This document shows, one piece after another, positions 1 through 6,254 of a DNA stretch of 7,266 nucleotides; position 1 is the stretch's first letter, and every line of letters starts with the position of its first letter. The notes beneath the pieces were generated by a model that saw only the letters and a program-made list of their open reading frames with translations, did not search any database and was not told where the DNA came from. The position numbers and the translations under genes were made by a program. Source of the stretch: Planctomycetota bacterium (GTDB taxonomy: Bacteria > Planctomycetota > Phycisphaerae > SM23-33); the NCBI GenBank assembly GCA_021160865.1, contig JAGHBS010000233.1, forward strand, positions 1 to 7,266, written 5' to 3'.

Positions 1-1
1 A

Positions 2-472
2 CTAAGCACACATTTAGGTAATGGTTCACACGCAATGCTGCCTCGGCTTGACAACTACGTTCAGCGACAATTAGCGGACGACCGTTTGGCGGCAAGTTTC
101 ATCGCAGACGGTCATCACATTCCGTTTCCGACGCTAAAAAATTTCATCCGTGCTAAAACGCCGCAAAGGAGCATATTAATCACCGATGCAATCGTAGCAG
201 CTGACATGCCGGTTGGATACACCTACGGCATGGGGACTCGTAGGCGCCGGGTCGATCCTGATGGCGCAGTCCGCTTGCCTGGTACGCCATACCTGGCCGG
301 TTCAGCACTAACCCTTGATAAGGCCGTTATGAACACTGCCAGATATTGCGACGTATCGTTCGAGGCCGCCTGGGCAATGGCTTCGATAATCCCTGCTGAA
401 TTACTCAATCTGCCAACACCCAGTAGGATAAAAGTAGATATCACCGAAGGAGGTTTTAAAGCCCGTGACTGA
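2..472 (+). CDS. NagA-family amidohydrolase (N-acetylglucosamine-6-phosphate deacetylase-like), 5' end cut by window edge
   Basis: The reading frame is open from base 2, so the first ATG at 35 is internal and only the C-terminal 156 residues are present. The family removes the acetyl group from GlcNAc-6-phosphate or related amino-sugar derivatives in the cytoplasm, using a metal-bound (beta/alpha)8 barrel. Counting from base 2, visible landmarks are STHLGNG (residues 2-8; the His matches a metal ligand of NagA), ADGHH (35-39; the second His aligns with the substrate-binding His of E. coli NagA), LITDA (59-63; Asp62 is the expected catalytic acid/base) and LAGSALTLDKAV (99-110), all in the NagA order. 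After the PAELLNLP helix the protein ends within about 20 residues and lacks the usual 'ADLV' strand and closing beta segment, so the C-terminus looks short. Its stop overlaps the next gene by 8 bp, which indicates one transcript. The family is clear; the exact substrate is not. Confidence 0.88.
   Translation, partial: LSTHLGNGSHAMLPRLDNYVQRQLADDRLAASFIADGHHIPFPTLKNFIRAKTPQRSILITDAIVAADMPVGYTYGMGTRRRRVDPDGAVRLPGTPYLAGSALTLDKAVMNTARYCDVSFEAAWAMASIIPAELLNLPTPSRIKVDITEGGFKARD
447..454 (+). promoter_or_regulatory. Shine-Dalgarno for the GTG start at 465
   Basis: AAGGAGGT lies 10 nt upstream of GTG 465, inside the end of the preceding gene. The frame of the downstream gene has a TAG stop at 435-437, and no other good start lies between that stop and 465. 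This site therefore fixes GTG as the start and supports translation coupled to the NagA-like gene. Confidence 0.85.
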
Positions 473-1529
473 ACTTGAACGATTCTGGGCAACCGTCAAT
501 GGTCAACGTCCTGATAATATTCTATATATGGCCTGGTTCAGCCCGGCTTTTCGGGAGAAACTTATCGAACATGCGGGGGCGGAAAATCTGATCGAATACT
601 ATGGCTTATTCGAACCTGTTCTTATCGAGCCTCAACCACCAGAAGGTTATCAACCACCTGATTACAGCGTTTATTACGCTGATGAAAAATTACCTGAAGG
701 CACGACGTTCAACGAGTATGGAGTCGCCCTGATACCATCAGGCTATTATCACTTCATCGGTTATCACAGCCCGCTGCGAAATGCCACTTCGCTAAAAGAA
801 ATAGAAGAGTATCCTGTTCCAGATCAGTCTGATTGGCTTACCGATCACATGGCCGTCGAGGCAGATGAGGCTCATAAAGCAGGTAAAGTTGTTTCTTGCT
901 GGGCAGTGGACATTTATGAACCTTCTTGGAAGATTCGAGGTCTTGAGCAATTCCTTATGGACATGATTGAAAGACCTGCATGGGCAGAATGCCTGTTGGA
1001 TAAACTCCTTGCTCGGGTTCTCGTCCGTGCCACAGCAGCGGCACGTGCAGGGGCTGACTTCATTATCTTCGGCGATGACGTTGCTCATCAAAAAGGAATG
1101 ATGTTTTCCATACCAATGTGGCGCAAATTTATACATTCCAGGTGGAAAAAGGTCTGGTCGACAGTACGCCAAATTAACCCAAATATCCAAATATGGTATC
1201 ATTCCGACGGAAACATCACACCAATTATCAGTGAACTGATTGAAGCAGGTGTAACCATCCTTACCCCCATTCAGCCTGAGTGTATGGACCCTGCTGAAAT
1301 CCGCAGAAAATACCCCGATCTAAACCTGCACGGAACAATTGGAACGCAAAGCACATTTCCATTTGCAAAGCCCGACGAGGTCAAGCGAGTTGTCCGCGAA
1401 CGAATTGCCACTTGTGGTGCCAATGGTAGATTAATCCTTGCCCCAACCCATAACCTAGAACCCGATGTCCCCATCGAAAACTTTGAAGCCTACGTCGAGG
1501 CAGCCCGAGAAGGATATAAATCTATTTGA
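465..1529 (+). CDS. Uroporphyrinogen decarboxylase (UroD)-like family protein, probably not haem biosynthetic
   Basis: This is a 354-residue protein with a UroD/MtaA-type TIM-barrel pattern. Seen: GADFIIFGDDVAHQKG (196-211), YHSDGNI (245-251), GTIGTQSTFPF (290-300) and a C-terminal LILAPTHNLEPDVPIENF block (323-340). The N-terminal Arg-rich substrate motif of true UroD (the 'MRQAGR' region) is absent; the corresponding stretch around residues 16-32 is RPDNILYMAWF followed by SPAFRE. That argues against coproporphyrinogen synthesis. In corrinoid-linked methyltransferases of this superfamily (MtaA/MtbA type) zinc is held by a His-x-Cys motif plus a later Cys; here the first site reads His246-Ser-Asp248, and the later Cys position reads Pro-Thr-His329. 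It may still be a metal-dependent lyase or methyltransferase using other ligands. There is no signal peptide, so it is cytoplasmic. The GTG start has a strong Shine-Dalgarno and overlaps the NagA-like gene by 8 bp. The reaction is unknown. Confidence 0.88.
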   Translation: MTELERFWATVNGQRPDNILYMAWFSPAFREKLIEHAGAENLIEYYGLFEPVLIEPQPPEGYQPPDYSVYYADEKLPEGTTFNEYGVALIPSGYYHFIGYHSPLRNATSLKEIEEYPVPDQSDWLTDHMAVEADEAHKAGKVVSCWAVDIYEPSWKIRGLEQFLMDMIERPAWAECLLDKLLARVLVRATAAARAGADFIIFGDDVAHQKGMMFSIPMWRKFIHSRWKKVWSTVRQINPNIQIWYHSDGNITPIISELIEAGVTILTPIQPECMDPAEIRRKYPDLNLHGTIGTQSTFPFAKPDEVKRVVRERIATCGANGRLILAPTHNLEPDVPIENFEAYVEAAREGYKSI

Positions 1530-1609
1530 GAAAATCGGCAAAAGTTATGACACACCACTAACCCTTATATAAATAAAATGACTTTTTCTACACTTTCACA
1601 TGATCTTTT

Positions 1610-3085
1610 TTACTTGCTACCGCTGCTTACCATTATTGTATATTTGCCTTTAGTGCATTTATATTTATTAAAACTACCTTTTCCATTTACTGAAAACTTC
1701 CTACCGTCAATGTATTCAATGATTGCATTTCCATCGGCAACTTCGACCTGAAAAACTGGCTCTTTGTGATTCTTTATCAAGATATTTTGTCCCTTTATTT
1801 GAATATGTTTTATCCTATTGCGAATGAATACATGATTATTGGCAGGCAGCTTCAATACTTTGTCAAACTCATTTTCCACAAATGTTATGTTATCAAAAAG
1901 ATACCAACTTCGTGTCCAAACTGCATTCCTCTTACTATCGTGAATTTTATTCCTATAAAGATAAGAATCCTTTAGGCCTGATAAATCGACCTCGTAATAA
2001 TTGCATCGATAAATGTCATTTCCTGAAAGATTAAAAACTCGCAAAATGGGTCTTACATCCCAATGTGTGTAAAATGCATCGCTATGCCAACCATCGTATA
2101 ACTTGTTGTTGATTATATCTACGTGATGATGGCTGAACTTATTCCCGAAGTGTACAGTTATGTCGATAAGTCCATGCTTGCTATTAGCATGGATTTCGCA
2201 ATCAGTAATTGAAATATGATATGAATCCTTAGGCCCCTTGCCATGCACACCGATCATTAGTGAATTCCAGCCATTATGATGGATGTTGCATTTATGAATA
2301 GAAACATATTGTAAGTCACCAATGTATATGCCGACGCTTTTGGTATTGAGTACCTCGCAATTTTCAATATTTATATGATTACCGTATTCTGCTTCAATTC
2401 CAACTCCATTGCTAGTAACCTTTAGATTCTTCAAATTCACATAGGAGGTATTTTTCTTGAAAAGGATTCCCTTTCCAGCGATGAAGGGTTTACCATTATA
2501 TCCCTCAAAGGTAATGGGAGCGATATCGGTTCCACTTACCTGGATAACAAATCCATCATATTGACCTGGCAATATTCGAACGGTATCACCTGGCCTTACC
2601 TTCGAGGCAGCATGCGATAATGTCTTCCACGCAGCCTTCTCTGTCAAACCACTATTATCGTCGCTACCCGAAGGCGAAACATAATAAACTCGCCCCTTTT
2701 TCGTGAACGATTTGAGCGTTGTAAACGTTTGCTCGTTAGATACATGGGTCTTGCCGAATATATCTTTTGTGCATACTCTAAAATAGTACTTTGTACCCTT
2801 CTTCAAACCGCTAAGTTCTATCAAATGAGCAACTCGTGGCAATGTATCAACCTTGCTCTTATAATCATATTTCCCGGACGCTGTGCCATATTCAACGCAG
2901 GAGGTTCCTGGAATGTCGCTAAGCCAGTAAATCTTTGCCTGGCTATCTGTAATTGCTTCGACGACAATTTCAGATATAACAGGATTTTTTGAAGAAGGTG
3001 CTTCTGCCTTAATTACGAGGCAGGGCACAAGCATAATCATCATAATTGCAGGTAATACGAGTTTCACGTTTTTTCCACGCAACAT
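1610..3085 (-). CDS. Exported FN3 plus right-handed parallel beta-helix protein (pectate-lyase-like fold)
   Basis: This 491-residue protein starts with a signal peptide: a basic MLRGKNVK, a hydrophobic core at about 9-26 and a likely cleavage after AEA (27-29). The LVPC at 19-22 is a poor lipobox because of the Pro, so a lipoprotein is unlikely. A fibronectin type III-like domain follows at about 35-123, with LSGLKKGTKYYFRV near 91-104 and a QTFTTL end strand at 119-124. Residues 134-146 (YYVSPSGSDDNSG) and the PGDTVRILPGQY block (165-176) are the typical entry to a DUF1565/beta-helix domain. From about 190 to 435 come many N/I-rich coils of the parallel beta-helix type (repeated 'hxIxNCxI' turns). 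Such proteins bind or cleave polysaccharides (lyases, epimerases, hydrolases), but no catalytic triad or lyase family can be assigned by eye. A His-rich stretch lies at 318-342. It is the second gene of a minus-strand pair, 5 bp after the ceramidase-like gene. Confidence 0.85.
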   Translation of the reverse strand: MLRGKNVKLVLPAIMMIMLVPCLVIKAEAPSSKNPVISEIVVEAITDSQAKIYWLSDIPGTSCVEYGTASGKYDYKSKVDTLPRVAHLIELSGLKKGTKYYFRVCTKDIFGKTHVSNEQTFTTLKSFTKKGRVYYVSPSGSDDNSGLTEKAAWKTLSHAASKVRPGDTVRILPGQYDGFVIQVSGTDIAPITFEGYNGKPFIAGKGILFKKNTSYVNLKNLKVTSNGVGIEAEYGNHINIENCEVLNTKSVGIYIGDLQYVSIHKCNIHHNGWNSLMIGVHGKGPKDSYHISITDCEIHANSKHGLIDITVHFGNKFSHHHVDIINNKLYDGWHSDAFYTHWDVRPILRVFNLSGNDIYRCNYYEVDLSGLKDSYLYRNKIHDSKRNAVWTRSWYLFDNITFVENEFDKVLKLPANNHVFIRNRIKHIQIKGQNILIKNHKEPVFQVEVADGNAIIEYIDGRKFSVNGKGSFNKYKCTKGKYTIMVSSGSK

Positions 3086-3090
3086 AGTTT

Positions 3091-4563
3091 TTACTCCTTT
3101 ATTTCTTGGATAAGTTGGTTGGCAGTTTCGATAATCTTCTCAGCAGCGCCTGGCGCAAGCATCGAACCAATGGCTTCGTATCTACCCTGTTCGAATTCCT
3201 CTTTCTTGACAAGATACATCCATTCGCCATTAGTAAGTGTCAATAGCAATAGTTTGTCAGTCCAGCTTGCTTGTTTGATTTCTAATCCAATTGAAACATT
3301 CACCTCGTTGGGCAAACTCAGAAGGACAATATCACCAATAGCAATAGCTTGAACCTCCAGGGGTACGGTACCCTTCCGTTCCATCCAGCCTTTTCTTCCG
3401 ACCCAGCTGCCACACATCTTCAAAGGATACTCAAGCATCGCAATTTCGTTCTCGAGTTTTATTGCATCGCGATATCTTCCCTCGGAGCGTGCTTGTTCAA
3501 AGGCTTTGCGTTTCTGCTCAACCATCTTTAAAGATTCTTCACGAGGTGGATATTCCCTTAGCGGAACGGATATTGTCCTACTTGCCATTTTTAATGCAGG
3601 ATTTTCCACCTGCTTGGCATTTCTAATCGCTTCCATCACGCCTGTTGCCAAAACAAATCCAACACGCTGAGCCTCTTCAAATCCCCTACCTGATGACCGA
3701 TAAGGCCGAATATCTCCACCTGCACCAAAGGTAAAGATACATTCACCGCCCGTTTCTTCTCTGAGAAGTTCGGCCATTACTCCCGGAAAACCTGCGGAAA
3801 TCAGCCTCGGGACAGGTGGGCTACAACAGACTGGATGACAGGCATAATTGGCTATTATTGCAATTGAGTTATCTTGCTCATCAGTGATATGGACTACCGA
3901 TAAATCTGGATCGATCGGACCATCGGGAAGCCCCAGCGGAATTCGTTCATACGCTTCCTCCGGCGGCATGCCCCAATGAACATACTGCTGACGAATGCAA
4001 TCGGGCATATCAGGCGTGTCACCGAAGTAAAACCGCCCCTGAGTGTTATTAACATTGACCAAAGGAGTGATGCCGTCGGGGATTTGCTTTTCGCGATTAT
4101 AACATAATCCAGTAATAAGCGTCTTGGCAAAAGATACCCTTGCAGGTTTCAGATTTGCAAGAGCCTTCTTGGCGGCTTCCACAATGCGGTTAATCAGAAA
4201 TTGCACCCAGGGATAGATAATCTGCTGCTGTTTGACAATAGGCATGATATATACTCGATGCGGATCAAAAGCAGGTCCTTGATGATTATGGGTGCAGCTT
4301 ACCATTATGTTCTCTGCCTGTAGTGGGGTTGCCTGCTGGATAGCTTCTCTTACCTTGAGATAATCATTCTCAGGCAGTGGCCAGGCAAGGTCCATGCTGA
4401 CCAGGGCTATCTGCAAATCCTCCTGCTGAAGTACCAAAACCCTCGCCCACAAATCATCATGGACACCTTCCGAAATCCTATCTGGGCTTAGATGACTAAA
4501 TAAGGGAATCCCCACTGGCGGAGTTATTTTTTCTTTCCCAACCGCTGCCTTGAGTTCGTCCAT
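3091..4563 (-). CDS. Neutral/alkaline ceramidase N-terminal domain family hydrolase, cytoplasmic
   Basis: With the ATG at 4563 the product is 490 residues and begins MDELKAAVGKEKITPPVG, matching the usual family opening ('...A.k.kITPPvG'). The family is a metal-dependent amidase fold. True neutral ceramidases cleave the amide of ceramide, but many bacterial members sit in glycan loci and their substrates are unknown. Visible family motifs are SCTHNHQGP (89-97; expected metal-binding His), NYACHPV (239-245; second His), FTFGAGGDIRP (277-287), SLPNEVNVSIG (416-426; Glu420 as a likely metal ligand) and TNGEWMYL (444-451) followed by YEAIGSMLAPGAAE (462-475). There is no signal peptide, unlike secreted ceramidases, so an intracellular deacylase or amidase acting on imported material is more likely. 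A longer in-frame form starts at GTG 4593 but has no Shine-Dalgarno. It is first in a unit with the exported beta-helix protein and is divergent from the sulfatase. Confidence 0.85.
   Translation of the reverse strand: MDELKAAVGKEKITPPVGIPLFSHLSPDRISEGVHDDLWARVLVLQQEDLQIALVSMDLAWPLPENDYLKVREAIQQATPLQAENIMVSCTHNHQGPAFDPHRVYIMPIVKQQQIIYPWVQFLINRIVEAAKKALANLKPARVSFAKTLITGLCYNREKQIPDGITPLVNVNNTQGRFYFGDTPDMPDCIRQQYVHWGMPPEEAYERIPLGLPDGPIDPDLSVVHITDEQDNSIAIIANYACHPVCCSPPVPRLISAGFPGVMAELLREETGGECIFTFGAGGDIRPYRSSGRGFEEAQRVGFVLATGVMEAIRNAKQVENPALKMASRTISVPLREYPPREESLKMVEQKRKAFEQARSEGRYRDAIKLENEIAMLEYPLKMCGSWVGRKGWMERKGTVPLEVQAIAIGDIVLLSLPNEVNVSIGLEIKQASWTDKLLLLTLTNGEWMYLVKKEEFEQGRYEAIGSMLAPGAAEKIIETANQLIQEIKE
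3094..3100 (-). promoter_or_regulatory. Shine-Dalgarno for the beta-helix gene, embedded in the upstream gene's end
   Basis: On the minus strand AAAGGAG lies 8 nt before ATG 3085. It sits within the last codons of the ceramidase-like gene (its TAA is at 3093-3091). The two coding regions are separated by only 5 bp, which supports a co-transcribed, translationally linked pair. Confidence 0.8.
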
Positions 4564-4570
4564 TACAGCA

Positions 4571-4577
4571 TCCCTTT
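4571..4577 (-). promoter_or_regulatory. Shine-Dalgarno that favours ATG 4563 over GTG 4593
   Basis: On the minus strand AAAGGGA is followed by 7 nt and then ATG 4563. The alternative GTG at 4593 is preceded by AT-rich sequence with no purine-rich site, and it would add ten residues that do not resemble the family. The shorter start is therefore preferred. Confidence 0.65.
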
Positions 4578-4618
4578 CGAAGCTAGGATTCACTTATATT
4601 AAACAAACATTATCAAAC

Positions 4619-4626
4619 ACGGATAC
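4619..4626. repeat. Direct repeat copy 1 (ACGGATAC) in the divergent regulatory region
   Basis: ACGGATAC here recurs at 4686-4693, with start positions 67 bp apart. The two copies flank the candidate rightward promoter. This could be a paired transcription-factor half-site. The 7-mer ACGGATA also occurs inside the ceramidase-like gene near 3566, so chance is not ruled out. Confidence 0.35.
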
Positions 4627-4644
4627 TTCTTTTTATTAAAGGTA

Positions 4645-4672
4645 TTGACTCATTTTTTTACCATGATATTAA
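4645..4672 (+). promoter_or_regulatory. Candidate sigma-70-type promoter for the sulfatase
   Basis: TTGACT (4645-4650) is five of six to a -35 box. A weaker TATTAA -10 candidate lies at 4667-4672 with a 16-nt spacer, about 28 nt before the sulfatase ATG. The region is AT-rich throughout, so a chance match cannot be excluded, and the promoter consensus of this organism is unknown. Confidence 0.4.
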
Positions 4673-4685
4673 AAAGAATGCAAAA

Positions 4686-4696
4686 ACGGATACCGT
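4686..4696. promoter_or_regulatory. Small palindrome ACGG-ATA-CCGT, candidate operator before the sulfatase
   Basis: ACGGATACCGT is an inverted repeat of ACGG and CCGT around a 3-nt centre. It contains the second copy of the ACGGATAC direct repeat and ends 4 bp before the sulfatase ATG, downstream of the candidate promoter. A repressor bound here would block transcription or initiation. Its position also occupies the place where a Shine-Dalgarno would normally be. No regulator gene is in the window. Confidence 0.35.
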
Positions 4697-4700
4697 AAAA

Positions 4701-6218
4701 ATGACAAGTAATCGTCCAAACATCCTCCTAATAACCTCGGATCAACAGCACTATAGCACCATCGGTGCGGTAAATGAGCGGATTAGAACGCCGGCGATAG
4801 ATCGACTTTGCGCAGAAGGGATGCGATTTGAACGTGCATATTGTCCCAACCCTACCTGCACACCCACCCGAGCAAGCATAATCACAGGGATGTATCCATC
4901 CCAGCATGGTGCATGGGCATTGGGAACAAAACTATTCGAAGATGTTCCAAGAATCACCGATACATTCAATCAAGCAGGATATTTCACTGCCCTTATCGGA
5001 AAAGCACATTTTCAACCGTTAGCCTCCAAACCTGGGATGGAATCTATTGAATGCCACCCACTGCTTCGCGATTTGGATTTCTGGCGAAAATTTCACGGCC
5101 CCTATTATGGCTTTCAACACATTGAAATCGCACGAATGCATACATGCGAACACCTGGTCGGTCAGCATTACGCTGTCTGGATGGAAGAAAAGGGTTTAAA
5201 AAACTGGGCAGATTATTTCGAAGATTGGCCTGAAAACCCTGAAAAAGCAAAACGCCTCCGGGCAAATCGACACTGGGAGCTTCCTGAAGAATTCCATTAC
5301 ACCCGCTGGACAGCAGAAAGAACAATTGCTCAAATCGAGCGAGCGGTAGATGAGAAAAAACCATTTTTCATCTGGGCAAGCTTCCATGACCCACACCCAC
5401 CCTACCTTGTCCCTGAACCATGGGCGAGTATGTATGATCCAAACGACATGCAGCCCGGCGAACTTACCCCTGGCGAACACGATAAAAACCCGCTGCACTT
5501 CCGAATAACACAAGAGGAAAATCCTGATTTTGGTATTTTCGGTGATGAATGGGTTCACGGCGCACAATCTCATCTCTACAACCGCGAAGAACTCAAAAAG
5601 GATATGGCTATCTATTACGGCATGGTGAGTTTTATGGATCAACAGATCGGAACAATTCTTGAAACACTTGATCGCTTGGGTCTAACCGAAAATACGCTGG
5701 TTGTCTTTACAACCGACCATGGACATTTCCTTGGTCAGCATGGGCTTATCGCTAAGGCAATTCACCATTATGAAGATCTATTGAAATTGCCCTTTGTCGT
5801 TCGCTGGCCCAATAAAATCCCTTCAGGGAAGGTATCAGATGCTATTCTAAACCTCGTCGATTTGGCACCAACATTCTTGGCAGCGGCTGACTTACCCATT
5901 CCAGGAATTATCACAGGGATTAATCAACTCCCCACCTGGCTTGGGGGTGAGCCAGTTAGAACCTGGTCAATTACAGAAAATCATCACGGCTTACAATACT
6001 TCCACATGCGCACTTACATAAATCAAAGATATAAAATCACTGTTTACCGTAGCTGTGACGATGGTGAATTATTCGACCTACAAGAAGACCCAAATGAAAT
6101 AAATAACCTATGGCATGACCCTGCTGCCACTAAGCTAAAAGCACAATTGCTACAAGAATTCATGCAGGCCACTATGCAATATGAGCAAATGCCAATGCCA
6201 AGAATCTCTCTCGCATAA
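4701..6218 (+). CDS. Type I (Cys-type) sulfatase, cytoplasmic form
   Basis: This 505-residue, full-length sulfatase of the alkaline phosphatase-like fold hydrolyses sulfate esters. The opening RPNILLITSDQQ (5-16) gives the first metal ligands (Asp14, Gln15; the DQ variant is common). The signature Cys53-Thr-Pro-Thr-Arg57, then ASIITG, fits the sulfatase pattern; Cys53 is the residue converted to formylglycine. GKAHF (100-104) supplies the usual Lys and His, SFHDPHPPY (227-235) the active-site His region, and TTDHG (337-341) the later metal ligands Asp339 and His340. LIAKAIHHYEDLLKLPF (349-365) contains the conserved Lys352, and the C-terminal ELFDLQEDPNEINNLW (456-471) is the standard closing block. 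No signal peptide is present; residue 1 is almost at the first core strand. The substrate is not predictable, but a small imported sulfated sugar fits. The adjacent maturase is its probable partner. No clear Shine-Dalgarno precedes the ATG. Confidence 0.95.
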   Translation: MTSNRPNILLITSDQQHYSTIGAVNERIRTPAIDRLCAEGMRFERAYCPNPTCTPTRASIITGMYPSQHGAWALGTKLFEDVPRITDTFNQAGYFTALIGKAHFQPLASKPGMESIECHPLLRDLDFWRKFHGPYYGFQHIEIARMHTCEHLVGQHYAVWMEEKGLKNWADYFEDWPENPEKAKRLRANRHWELPEEFHYTRWTAERTIAQIERAVDEKKPFFIWASFHDPHPPYLVPEPWASMYDPNDMQPGELTPGEHDKNPLHFRITQEENPDFGIFGDEWVHGAQSHLYNREELKKDMAIYYGMVSFMDQQIGTILETLDRLGLTENTLVVFTTDHGHFLGQHGLIAKAIHHYEDLLKLPFVVRWPNKIPSGKVSDAILNLVDLAPTFLAAADLPIPGIITGINQLPTWLGGEPVRTWSITENHHGLQYFHMRTYINQRYKITVYRSCDDGELFDLQEDPNEINNLWHDPAATKLKAQLLQEFMQATMQYEQMPMPRISLA

Positions 6219-6254
6219 AAACAGAACCATCCCACATATTTCAAGATTGCGTAA

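Noticed and set aside
792..1202. Long minus-strand open frame inside the UroD-like gene
   Set aside because: It overlaps a well-supported gene fully on the opposite strand and encodes no recognisable motif; it is a shadow frame.
465..1529. Annotation as hemE (haem biosynthesis)
   Set aside because: The N-terminal arginine-rich substrate motif of UroD is missing, and the gene sits with sugar-metabolism genes rather than haem genes.
1530..1609. Possible bidirectional terminator in the convergent gap
   Set aside because: Only a weak imperfect stem (AAGTTA against TAACCCTT, with a CC bulge) and scattered T runs are present; there is no GC-rich hairpin followed by a T tract on either strand.
3019..3030. 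Lipobox at the beta-helix protein N-terminus (LVPC)
   Set aside because: Pro directly before Cys is not accepted by the usual lipobox, and a good signal peptidase I site (AEA) follows a few residues later.
4564..4593. N-terminal extension of the ceramidase-like protein from GTG 4593
   Set aside because: It has no ribosome binding site, and the ten extra residues do not match the family start, while ATG 4563 has both a site and a family-like opening.
4593..4621. Possible leftward promoter (TATAAG on the minus strand, or TTGATA as -35)
   Set aside because: The TTGATA-TATAAG spacer is only 12 nt, and at 17 nt upstream of TATAAG there is no -35-like hexamer. The match is typical of AT-rich sequence.
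5044..5642. Minus-strand open frames inside the sulfatase gene
   Set aside because: They lie fully antisense to a sulfatase with intact motifs, have no family resemblance and no upstream signals.
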